From: an uncultured Candidatus Saccharibacteria bacterium | GTDB taxonomy: Bacteria; Patescibacteriota; Saccharimonadia; Saccharimonadales; Saccharimonadaceae | Reading direction: 5' to 3' | Assembly: GCA_937935245.1 (NCBI GenBank) | Contig: CALGXX010000006.1 | Coordinates: forward strand, 1 to 37,443 | DNA length: 37,443 bases | Shown here: piece after piece, positions 24,493 through 31,847 of the stretch | Numbering within the stretch: position 1 is the first letter of the stretch | How the letters are laid out: each line of letters begins with the position of its first letter | Notes under the pieces: generated by a model | What the model was told of the DNA's origin: nothing | Seen by the model: only the letters and a program-made list of their open reading frames with translations | Databases searched by the model: none | Program-made: the position numbers and the translations under genes

Positions 24493-25602
24493 CTAAGAGA
24501 ATAGTCCTCGTTTTTTCGCGCCCTTAAATTGCTCCAAAAGCTCCTTCTGCTTTTTGGTCAATTTAGTTGGCGTATCAACAATAACACCTACAATATGCGG
24601 ACCACGAGATTCACTATGCAAGTGCGGCACGCCATGACCTGACAACTTGAAGTCGGTGCCGCTCTGAGTACCCGCTGGGATTTTCATCGTTATTACGCCG
24701 TCCACAGTCTCCACGTCAATCTCCGTTCCCAGTGCCGCATCAACCATAGAAATATGCTCTTCGCTAAGAATAATATTGCCTTCACGAGTGAATTTTTTAT
24801 GCGCCTTAACACGAATGTGGACATACAAATCGCCTCTACTGCCACCAGCAACTGCTTCGCCACGATCGCGCAGACGAATTGTCGCGCCATCATCAATTCC
24901 CGCCGGAATTTTAATAGTGATATCCTGATTCTGTCGGATCGTGCCTTTTCCTCGACAAACTGAACATTCTTTTTCGGGAACTTTCCCCTTACCATGACAA
25001 GTTTCACAAACGACCGCTTGCTGAATTTGTCCAAATAGCGAATTCATCGTTCGAGTTTGCTGACCCGCGCCCTTACAGGTTGGGCACGTTTTCATTCCAA
25101 ATCCAGGCTCGGCGCCATCGCCATGACAATGTTCACATTCAACATCCAGCATTAAACTAATTTTCTTTTCTACACCAAATACCGCGTCCTCAAAACTTAA
25201 TGTTACACTAGTTTCAACATCACGCCCACGCGAACGACCATTGCCAGAACCGCCAGTTGCGCCACCGAAGAATTGGCTAAAAATATCACCTAGTCCACCG
25301 TCACCAAAATCAAAGTGAACGTTTTGACCGCCGAATCCACCAAATCCCTCAAACGGATTACCGGAAAAACCGCCACCAGATGCGCCACCCACGCCAGCGT
25401 GACCAAATTGATCATAACGCTGTCGCTTCTGTTTGTCTTTCAAAACTTCATAAGCCTCATTAATTTCCTTAAACTTAGCCTCGTCACCACCCTGCTTATC
25501 GGGATGGTATTTAATTGCTAATTTACGAAAAGCCTTTTTTATCTCATCTTCAGAAGCGGTCTTTGGAACGCCCAATATTTCATAATAATCACGCTTGCTC
25601 AT
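24493..25602 (-). CDS. dnaJ: Co-chaperone DnaJ
   Basis: This is the type I J-protein that delivers clients to DnaK. The J domain has YHPDKQGG, followed by a Gly/Phe-rich region (about 75-125). Four zinc-binding repeats are present: CEHCHGDG, CPTCKGAG, CETCHGKG and CSVCRGKG. C-terminal substrate domains follow. The 369-residue length is normal. It is not simply co-transcribed with dnaK: a terminator follows dnaK, and dnaJ has its own promoter overlapped by a perfect CIRCE operator (25623-25649). Confidence 0.97.
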   Translation of the reverse strand: MSKRDYYEILGVPKTASEDEIKKAFRKLAIKYHPDKQGGDEAKFKEINEAYEVLKDKQKRQRYDQFGHAGVGGASGGGFSGNPFEGFGGFGGQNVHFDFGDGGLGDIFSQFFGGATGGSGNGRSRGRDVETSVTLSFEDAVFGVEKKISLMLDVECEHCHGDGAEPGFGMKTCPTCKGAGQQTRTMNSLFGQIQQAVVCETCHGKGKVPEKECSVCRGKGTIRQNQDITIKIPAGIDDGATIRLRDRGEAVAGGSRGDLYVHIRVKAHKKFTREGNIILSEEHISMVDAALGTEIDVETVDGVITMKIPAGTQSGTDFKLSGHGVPHLHSESRGPHIVGVIVDTPTKLTKKQKELLEQFKGAKKRGLFS

Positions 25603-25611
25603 ACTCTATAT

Positions 25612-25640
25612 ATTATACGCGTTTAGCACTCTCAGTGCAA
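25612..25640 (-). promoter_or_regulatory. dnaJ promoter
   Basis: -35 TTGCAC (25635-25640) and -10 TATAAT (25612-25617) with a 17-bp spacer on the minus strand. The -35 lies in the CIRCE spacer. The start codon is nine bases downstream of the -10. Confidence 0.8.
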
Positions 25641-25649
25641 GAGTGCTAA
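25623..25649. promoter_or_regulatory. CIRCE operator (HrcA) of dnaJ
   Basis: Perfect inverted repeat TTAGCACTC-N9-GAGTGCTAA, the known HrcA binding site. It overlaps the -35 element and promoter spacer. Confidence 0.95.
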
Positions 25650-25653
25650 GTCC

Positions 25654-25688
25654 AAAAAAAGGCCGCTCTTTTTATCGAGCAGCCTTCT
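25654..25688 (-). terminator. Rho-independent terminator of dnaK
   Basis: Minus-strand AAGGCTGCTC/GAGCGGCCTT stem with an 8-nt loop and a T tract, starting ~18 nt after the dnaK stop and ending just before the dnaJ CIRCE. Confidence 0.9.
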
Positions 25689-25705
25689 TTGTAAATACGT
25701 TAGGT

Positions 25706-27595
25706 TTATTTCTCGTCGACAATTTCGCCTTCGACTGGCTCGTCTTTATCAGACTTTTTGTCGCCAGTCTCGTCAGCTTTTTTATCGTCGGCTGATTGTT
25801 GATACATCTTAGCCCCGATTGGCATAATCGCGTCATTCAAAGCTTTAATTGCAGCATCCAATTCGTCCTTATCTTCAGAATCTTTGTGCTTTTCAGCCTC
25901 TTCGACAGCCTTTTCAATCGCTTGCTTATCATCGTCAGAAATCTTATCCTTGAACTCGTCTGGCATTTTCTTTGCCTGATAAATAGCGTTTTCAAGCTGA
26001 TTCTTTGTATCGACAGTTTCGCGCTTTTTCTTATCTTCGTCGGCATGAAGTTCGGCTTCTTTTTGCGCCTTCTCAATATCTTCCTTACTCATATTGCCAG
26101 AGTTTTGAATGGTGATTGATTGTTCCTTGCCGGTTCCCTTGTCCTTAGCCGTAACGTTAAGAATACCGTTGGCGTCAATGTTAAAGGTCACTTCAATTTG
26201 AGGTACACCGCGTGGTGCTGGTGCAATACCGTCAAGCACAAATCGACCCAAGCTCTTATTGTCATTAGCAAACTCGCGCTCACCTTGAAGAACGTGAATT
26301 TCCACCTGAGGCTGATTGTCCGCAGCTGTCGAGAAGACCTCGCTCTTACTTGTTGGAATCGTCGTATTTCGATCAATTAACTTCGTCGATACGCCGCCCA
26401 TCGTCTCAATTCCAAGAGAAAGCGGAGTCACATCTAGAAGCAACACGTCCTTAACGTCACCAGCCAAGACGCCGCCTTGAATCGCAGCACCAACAGCCAC
26501 AACCTCATCTGGGTTCACGCCTTGCATCGGATCTTTTCCAAAGAAATTCTTTACACGCTCGACCACAGCTGGCATACGAGTCATTCCACCAACCATAACT
26601 ACATTGTTAATGTCGGACTTAGAAAGCTTGGCATCCTTCAAAGCCTTTTCTACTGGACCATCCAAGCGATCCAATAGGTCCTTAACTAAATCTTCCAACT
26701 TAGCGCGGCTCAAGCTCATCTCAAAGTGTTTTGGACCATCAGCATCGGCAGTGATAAATGGAATATTGACTTCATATTCCGTAACTGTTGACAATTCTTT
26801 CTTCGCCTTTTCAGCCTCGTCTTTTAGGCGTTGCATTGCTGCATTATCTTTACGAAGATCAATTCCTTCCTTTGATTTGAAGTCGTCCAGGAAGTAATTG
26901 ACAATAGCGTTGTCGAAATCCTCACCACCAAGGTGCGTATCACCATTGGTTGCTTTAACCTCAAACACGCCGTCACCCAGCTCCAGCACAGACACGTCAA
27001 ACGTACCACCACCAAGGTCGAACACTACGATAGTTTCGTCGTTCTTACCCTTTTCCAGACCGTACGCCAAAGCCGCAGCTGTTGGTTCGTTGATAATACG
27101 CTTAACTTCCAATCCAGCAATTTTACCAGCGTCCTTAGTCGCTTGGCGCTGTGAATCGTCAAAGTAAGCCGGCACCGTAATCACCGCTTCCGTTACTTTT
27201 TCACCCAAGAAAGCCTCGGCGTCAGCCTTAATTTTACTAAGAATCATTGCTGAAACTTCTTCTGGCGTGTATTCCTTATCGCCCATTTCGACCGCCACAC
27301 CAGTACCTTTTTTAACAATCTTGTACGGCATGATATCCAAGTCTTTTTGCACTTCCTTGTCGTCAAACTTACGACCAATCAAACGCTTAACGCCGTAAAT
27401 CGTGTTTTTTGGGTTTGTTACACGCTGACGCTGAGCAACTTGACCAACAAGTCGTTCACCCTTTTTATTAACCGCAACCACAGATGGCGTAGTACGATTA
27501 CCTTCGGCATTAGAAATTACCTCTGGCTTTCCAGCTAGCATATACGCAAATGCGCTGTTGGTCGTACCAAGGTCAATACCAATAATTTTACCCAT
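25706..27595 (-). CDS. dnaK: Chaperone DnaK (Hsp70)
   Basis: The nucleotide-binding domain starts GIDLGTTNSAFAYM and has FDLGGGTFDVSVLEL and VGGMTRMPAV. The linker DVLLLDVTPLSLGIETMGG leads into the substrate domain. The tail is acidic and ends EGEIVDEK. The 629-residue length is normal. AAGGGG precedes the ATG at 27595. It is controlled by two CIRCE sites, one over the promoter and one at the start of the transcript. Its classic partners hrcA and grpE lie 4.4 kb away beyond the Tat/tail-like block. Confidence 0.98.
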   Translation of the reverse strand: MGKIIGIDLGTTNSAFAYMLAGKPEVISNAEGNRTTPSVVAVNKKGERLVGQVAQRQRVTNPKNTIYGVKRLIGRKFDDKEVQKDLDIMPYKIVKKGTGVAVEMGDKEYTPEEVSAMILSKIKADAEAFLGEKVTEAVITVPAYFDDSQRQATKDAGKIAGLEVKRIINEPTAAALAYGLEKGKNDETIVVFDLGGGTFDVSVLELGDGVFEVKATNGDTHLGGEDFDNAIVNYFLDDFKSKEGIDLRKDNAAMQRLKDEAEKAKKELSTVTEYEVNIPFITADADGPKHFEMSLSRAKLEDLVKDLLDRLDGPVEKALKDAKLSKSDINNVVMVGGMTRMPAVVERVKNFFGKDPMQGVNPDEVVAVGAAIQGGVLAGDVKDVLLLDVTPLSLGIETMGGVSTKLIDRNTTIPTSKSEVFSTAADNQPQVEIHVLQGEREFANDNKSLGRFVLDGIAPAPRGVPQIEVTFNIDANGILNVTAKDKGTGKEQSITIQNSGNMSKEDIEKAQKEAELHADEDKKKRETVDTKNQLENAIYQAKKMPDEFKDKISDDDKQAIEKAVEEAEKHKDSEDKDELDAAIKALNDAIMPIGAKMYQQSADDKKADETGDKKSDKDEPVEGEIVDEK

Positions 27596-27646
27596 ATGAT
27601 TCCCCTTTCTGTTATGATCACATCTGGTCTATATCTTATATTCATT

Positions 27647-27673
27647 CTAGCACTCTTTCGTGGCGAGTGCCAA
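27647..27673. promoter_or_regulatory. Second CIRCE operator of dnaK (5' UTR)
   Basis: Imperfect CIRCE on the minus strand: TTGGCACTC-N9-GAGTGCTAG. It lies just downstream of the -10, at or after the transcription start. Its half-sites are identical to those of the hrcA operator, but the spacer differs. Confidence 0.9.
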
Positions 27674-27680
27674 CTATCTC

Positions 27681-27709
27681 AGTATAAATAATTAGCACTC
27701 TCATGTCAA
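27681..27709 (-). promoter_or_regulatory. dnaK promoter
   Basis: -35 TTGACA (27704-27709) and -10 TATACT (27681-27686) with 17-bp spacing on the minus strand. The -35 lies in the spacer of the upstream CIRCE. Confidence 0.88.
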
Positions 27710-27718
27710 GAGTGCTAA
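27692..27718. promoter_or_regulatory. CIRCE operator of dnaK (promoter copy)
   Basis: Perfect TTAGCACTC-N9-GAGTGCTAA overlapping the -35 region. Confidence 0.95.
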
Positions 27719-27735
27719 TAGCTGTTTTATACAAT

Positions 27736-28944
27736 TTAATTGCCCGAACGACGATACGGCCAATAAGTTCCTGGTCTTGTCCAAAAATCTATTTCAGGCC
27801 TTCCCCAATCAACTTCCGCCCATTCGGTTTTTCGCCACGGAAAGTCTGATACATCAAATGTTCTAGAGCCATATTCTCCTTTTGGATCAAGTACCGAGAA
27901 CAGCTCGCCACTCTCCCACGGATCAGTACCAAAAACCGCCTTTTCTTGATAGCCACATTCTGCATTAAATGCGTGACACCAAGCGTTTGTGTCTGTAGCA
28001 ACAAGACCATATTTCTTAGCAGCCTTGATTAATAAGCGCGTCATTGGGTTGTATGGTTGAGATGTATTAGGGTCATAATCAGGATCAACATCAGCAGATA
28101 ATCTTGCCCATTGTCCGTGTCTTGGCGAGAAAGGAGCTTGATTTTCCGGAGCCTTGCCGTCCGATAATTGCGCTGGCCACGAAGGTTCTAATCCACGTGC
28201 AAAATTCGCCGTAGTAAATGCCAAAGCATGATCAATATAACCCCGACGTATTTCCGATATGCCAATAAAACCAAGCGAGTTGTGCATACAAACTACAGCA
28301 GAACCACCGCCCTGGCACTGTGTGGCGTAATTTGTCTTAGCCAAATCAACTAAACCAGGTTTTGCCAGAGAAAATCCTCCAGTAGCAGCAGTCCAGTGCT
28401 TTGGTGTACCATCCTTTGCGGGTTCCACAAAAAAATACTCACGCATAATACCTGTAGCTATGTCATAAATCGCCATACCAAGGTCACCATTCTGAGCAGG
28501 TTTTGCAAAATGCGGCCAAGGAATTTTACCTAATAAATAATGAGATATTTCATCTGCAGTAATTCCGTAACCGCGACATTTATCCATATATTGATATTCA
28601 CAACGAGGATGAGACGAATCAACCAAATAAGTTGCAATTGGTCTAGTACCTTGCGCGCTAGTATTTATACCAGTCTTTGCACCAAACGCACCAGCACCCC
28701 ATGGAGTTGGAGAATTGTCATCCATCCATTTTGCCATCGCGTCTGAGTTAGGGGCTAATGGCATATTACTGACATCTCGCTGCCAGATTGTTCCTTTGCC
28801 TATATAATTTGGCGCATACATCGACTCTAAAACAGCTCCGGGAAATTTATCAGCGTCTACGGTTACCCATTCTCCATTTCGGAATATACATGGTTCAGTC
28901 GCTAACCAGCGACCAGGAGTTGACTGCCAAACTCGCATTGTCAT
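27736..28944 (-). CDS. Uncharacterised protein resembling actinobacterial exported proteins
   Basis: No named domain. The 402-residue protein has no signal peptide, seven Cys and many Trp/Pro. The central segment GDLGMAIYDIATGIMREYFFVEP followed by IGISEIRRGYIDHALAFTT recalls a family of actinobacterial secreted proteins with a conserved (E)(L/I)RxGxIDHALA motif; this is from memory and not searched. The start at 28944 is two bases after the stop of the tail-like gene, behind GGGGG, so it is coupled. It is the last gene before the dnaK operators and no terminator was seen. It may be acquired from an actinobacterial host. Confidence 0.7.
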   Translation of the reverse strand: MTMRVWQSTPGRWLATEPCIFRNGEWVTVDADKFPGAVLESMYAPNYIGKGTIWQRDVSNMPLAPNSDAMAKWMDDNSPTPWGAGAFGAKTGINTSAQGTRPIATYLVDSSHPRCEYQYMDKCRGYGITADEISHYLLGKIPWPHFAKPAQNGDLGMAIYDIATGIMREYFFVEPAKDGTPKHWTAATGGFSLAKPGLVDLAKTNYATQCQGGGSAVVCMHNSLGFIGISEIRRGYIDHALAFTTANFARGLEPSWPAQLSDGKAPENQAPFSPRHGQWARLSADVDPDYDPNTSQPYNPMTRLLIKAAKKYGLVATDTNAWCHAFNAECGYQEKAVFGTDPWESGELFSVLDPKGEYGSRTFDVSDFPWRKTEWAEVDWGRPEIDFWTRPGTYWPYRRSGN

Positions 28945-28945
28945 C

Positions 28946-29710
28946 TTATATAACCCCCAATACCTTAATGCCGCCTATGCGCAGAACACCACCAGGTGAT
29001 GACCACATAAGAAACTTGATCCTATTGCCCCAAGAAGTCGTATCGTGAGTACCATCATATGACATAGAAGTCCCTGTAGGTGACGTTACGCTAATTATGC
29101 GATCCTTACGGCGAATCTTCCAAACGCCAATAGCAGATGCATCTCTTCTAAAAATTCCGCCTGGTATAGGACGAACCTGTATTTGAGTTCCGTCTATAAA
29201 AAATTGAATTTCCGGACCACCGCCACCCCTAATGTTATCTGTCATATTCAACGCGAATCCTGATCCACGAGAAGTTGGCCACTCTTTAACGTCGATATCT
29301 ATTTCAACGTCGTCTGTTAGTGGCTCAATAATTTGAAGCAAATGAGAGTTGGAACTGCTGTGAATCTCATTATTACCCGCTAAAACTGAAACGGCCGTAT
29401 ATCCTACCGGCGCACACCAACGTATCCGACGAGCGCCAACGATAGGAAGCTCACGCCCATAACGTACATTATGTATAGTAGGCGCACTTGCCGGAACTAA
29501 AGACTCACCAGCTGTACCACGAAAATCATCAGCCGAAAGCAACTGAAGATTTGTTGGCTTACCATACACTCTCGTCCAGGTTGCATCGCCAATCGATAAA
29601 TATCCCGGTAGTGCTTCAGCTGTAATTGTTACCGTGCGCTCACCACTACCAGGCACTGAAACCCGGCCACTTATAATATCTTGCCCCATTTTATAACGGA
29701 GGCCGACCAT
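28946..29710 (-). CDS. Tail-fibre/surface-like protein, probable C-terminal part of a split gene
   Basis: The 254-residue protein is beta-rich with Thr/Gly/Ser runs (VPGSGERTVTITAEALPGYLSIGDATWTRVYG) and a C-terminal half that resembles a jelly-roll or carbohydrate-binding fold (WKIRRKDRIISVTSPTGTSMSYDG). No ribosome binding site precedes the ATG at 29710. The same frame is open back to 29761 and reads FSIADNTVTVPS, a plausible continuation of the upstream ORF. That ORF ends at 29737 in the other frame beside a TTTT run. It is therefore probably the second half of one protein, made by -1 frameshift or split by mutation. Confidence 0.7.
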   Translation of the reverse strand: MVGLRYKMGQDIISGRVSVPGSGERTVTITAEALPGYLSIGDATWTRVYGKPTNLQLLSADDFRGTAGESLVPASAPTIHNVRYGRELPIVGARRIRWCAPVGYTAVSVLAGNNEIHSSSNSHLLQIIEPLTDDVEIDIDVKEWPTSRGSGFALNMTDNIRGGGGPEIQFFIDGTQIQVRPIPGGIFRRDASAIGVWKIRRKDRIISVTSPTGTSMSYDGTHDTTSWGNRIKFLMWSSPGGVLRIGGIKVLGVI

Positions 29711-29736
29711 ACTAGGGACAGTAACTGTATTGTCGG

Positions 29737-30120
29737 CTATGGAAAAGACGGTGGACTGGCACTAACCGGTATAGGCTGAGACATACCTGAATCTCGAGCC
29801 CAAATAACCGGCACGCCATACTTAGTCGTTTCTGTCGGAGGCGTAGACCCATACTCTATCCAATACCCCTGAGCCTGAGCCTGCATCTGAGGAGTCCATT
29901 GCGTAGTTCCACCACCACCCCCTCCAGTAGGAATTGCATTAATTTTTGCAACAAGCGGTGACGCCAACTTGTCTTCAGTAATTGCTGCGTTTTGAATAGC
30001 GTCTTTTCCAACAGTGGACGGCTTCAAATCTCCAGATTCTGTGTGAATTTGTCGCAAATATTCATTTAATATTATGCCCCAATTTCCATCGTCGCCACCA
30101 GGCTGCGGTAACCTTGCCAT
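29737..30120 (-). CDS. Tail-fibre N-terminal domain protein (probable first half of split gene)
   Basis: The 127-residue protein starts MARLPQPGGDDGNWGIILNEYL, an N-terminal module I recognise from phage tail-fibre-like and CPR surface proteins. It continues with DAIQNAAITEDKLA (a fibre-shaft-like repeat), a hexaglycine linker near residue 90, and a GYWIEYGSTPPTETTKYGVPVIWARD module, then stops shortly after PSFP. GGGGAGG precedes the start. The following frame carries the matching continuation, so the stop at 29737-29739 may be bypassed by a -1 shift. Confidence 0.72.
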   Translation of the reverse strand: MARLPQPGGDDGNWGIILNEYLRQIHTESGDLKPSTVGKDAIQNAAITEDKLASPLVAKINAIPTGGGGGGTTQWTPQMQAQAQGYWIEYGSTPPTETTKYGVPVIWARDSGMSQPIPVSASPPSFP

Positions 30121-30203
30121 CTTATCCTCCCCGTATGCAAACTAACCTTTAGCTTTTATCCTATAATATATAATTACTGTAAAAATTGCAAAATATTATC
30201 AAA

Positions 30204-30416
30204 TTACATACCGCCATAACGACTTGCACCATACGCAGAAGTTTTAGCAATAGCAACCTGACGAGGCTGCTTTTGCTGATACATAAAATCGACTATCGAT
30301 CGCACAATCGTTCCACCGCCCATAACAAACAATCCTGCAATCCCAACGTTTTTAAGAAATTCCCGACGGTCCATCGGTTTCTCTAATAATTCGTTAACTT
30401 GAATTGGTGTGTTCAT
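30204..30416 (-). CDS. Tiny twin-arginine (Tat) signal protein
   Basis: The 70-residue protein contains MDRREFLKNVGIAGLFVMGG, a clear twin-arginine motif (RREFLK) and a short hydrophobic region typical of Tat signals. After it there is only a ~30-residue basic tail with a possible AIA cleavage site before KTSAYGASRYGGM. It is either an N-terminally anchored peptide or is processed to a very short peptide. The start at 30416 has GAGGAA; an internal Met at residue 15 would shorten the n-region. It lies directly after tatC and has its own promoter with an operator-like palindrome. Confidence 0.75.
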   Translation of the reverse strand: MNTPIQVNELLEKPMDRREFLKNVGIAGLFVMGGGTIVRSIVDFMYQQKQPRQVAIAKTSAYGASRYGGM

Positions 30417-30446
30417 AGTTTCCTCTTTTTTTGTTTTTTCTATTGT

Positions 30447-30468
30447 TGTGGTAAATTATATCACCACA
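30447..30468. promoter_or_regulatory. Operator-like inverted repeat over the promoter of the Tat signal gene
   Basis: TGTGGT-N10-ACCACA. The 10-nt centre contains a minus-strand TATAAT (30456-30461 region). A dyad placed over a -10 box suggests a repressor site; the factor is unknown. Confidence 0.5.
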
Positions 30469-30488
30469 TATTTAAGTATGCAAATATT

Positions 30489-31640
30489 TTACACAAGCTT
30501 TACAGATCTAGAAGGAACGGATACCGAAACAGACCGAGATGGTATAGAAAATCCATCCACCGATCGAGACAAAGATCTTCTTATTGGTACAGGTTTTGAG
30601 ACTGTTTTCTTCGGAATAACCACCTTCTTATTTACTACTGGAGATGGTTTTTCTGTCTTCATTACCACGAATCCATCAAGCGAGCGACGATTAACTAATG
30701 CGCGATTCGACACTGGCTTCTTCACTAGAATTGGCGTCTCTGGCTCGGGACAAACAGACACTTTCTTCGCCTCCATAGGACGAGGTTTGATATCTTTTGC
30801 AGTATGATTTGCCGACTCATTATCTACGGCGACCGAACGAGTCAACAAACCGTCTTTCGATTTTTTATCTGCTCGCTTACGGTTTTTCAATAGGATAATT
30901 ACTATACCCACTTGATACATCACAATCATCGGAGCCGCTAATAGCAATTGATTTACAGCATCTGGAGTTGGAGAGATAACCGCAGCAAACACCACAGACC
31001 AAAGAATAACATGCCGCTGACCAGACATTAACATCCGGGGAGTCATTGGCTTTATGCGATTTATGATTGTCATAAATAGCGGCAATTGAAATAACAATGC
31101 CCCAGCTAGCAAGTATGTCATCACAAATGAAAGATACGACTCAACCGTCAGCATAGGGCTGATGTTTTTCAAGTCAAAACTAGTCAAGAATTGAATAGCT
31201 GCCGGCAACGCTAGAAAGTATGAGAAAGCAACGCCAATAGCTGCCAGCAATAAAGAGCTTAGGGAATATCCAAGCACTCCTCGTAGCGTCGTTTTTTCGA
31301 CCGCAGGCATAACAAAGCGATATATATGATATAGCGCAACAGGTAGCGCCCCAATCATCGCAGCATAAATACACACTTGTACGGCAAAATTAAAAGCACC
31401 CCCTGGCGTTAAATACACCAAAGATAGATTATTTCCAAGCGGCTTAAGTAATAACGCTACAATTTTATCGAAAAATGGATACACCGCCGCACCGGTTGCC
31501 AAAAAAGCAAGCGCAACAATAGCAAGTCGCCACTGCAACTCTCGAATGTGATCCATAAATACTGGCGATGAACCAGAAACTTGTGACGAATTACTTGTCT
31601 TTCGCTTCGCCAGATTGCGATGCACTACTCTTTTCATCAT
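30489..31640 (-). CDS. tatC: Twin-arginine translocase subunit TatC with long C-terminal extension
   Basis: TatC is the receptor for RR signal peptides. The core (about residues 28-257) has FMDHIRELQWRL, six membrane helices and the conserved SPTPDAVNQLLLAAPMIVMYQVGI. A ~125-residue basic, Ser/Pro/Val-rich cytoplasmic tail follows, with related motifs RRSLDGF and SRSVDGF. Usual TatC proteins are ~250 residues. The start is uncertain: 31640 overlaps the end of tatA by 50 nt behind GGAGG with tight spacing; Met29 (31556) would give a canonical N-terminus but has no ribosome binding site. Confidence 0.9.
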   Translation of the reverse strand: MMKRVVHRNLAKRKTSNSSQVSGSSPVFMDHIRELQWRLAIVALAFLATGAAVYPFFDKIVALLLKPLGNNLSLVYLTPGGAFNFAVQVCIYAAMIGALPVALYHIYRFVMPAVEKTTLRGVLGYSLSSLLLAAIGVAFSYFLALPAAIQFLTSFDLKNISPMLTVESYLSFVMTYLLAGALLFQLPLFMTIINRIKPMTPRMLMSGQRHVILWSVVFAAVISPTPDAVNQLLLAAPMIVMYQVGIVIILLKNRKRADKKSKDGLLTRSVAVDNESANHTAKDIKPRPMEAKKVSVCPEPETPILVKKPVSNRALVNRRSLDGFVVMKTEKPSPVVNKKVVIPKKTVSKPVPIRRSLSRSVDGFSIPSRSVSVSVPSRSVKLV

Positions 31641-31776
31641 CCTCCTTGAACGCTGTCTTTAGCTCTCTTGCCGATGAACCGATACTTCGCGCCAACTCGG
31701 GCAATCTTTTTGCACCAAACAATATAAGTAAAATAACTAGTATTACAACCAGCTCCGGAACGCCAATCTGTGGCAT
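31591..31776 (-). CDS. tatA: Twin-arginine translocase subunit TatA
   Basis: TatA forms the pore-like oligomer of the Tat system. The 61-residue protein has a short N-terminus, one membrane helix (PELVVILVILLILFG), the hinge GAKRLPEL, the amphipathic helix ARSIGSSARELKTAF and a charged tail. GGGGGA precedes the ATG at 31776 and a minus-strand TATAAT lies about 35 bp upstream. No TatB-type gene is seen, so TatA probably serves both roles as in Gram-positive TatAC systems. It overlaps tatC. Confidence 0.95.
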   Translation of the reverse strand: MPQIGVPELVVILVILLILFGAKRLPELARSIGSSARELKTAFKEDDEKSSASQSGEAKDK

Positions 31777-31847
31777 AACACATCCCCCTTGTTTTTATAG
31801 TATTACTCCTCTATTATAGTAGTAATGCTTATAAAATCAATAGAGTC

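Noticed and set aside
25623..25649. dnaJ CIRCE as a transcription terminator of dnaK
   Set aside because: The separate GC-rich hairpin with T tract at 25654-25688 is the terminator; the CIRCE dyad matches the HrcA operator exactly.
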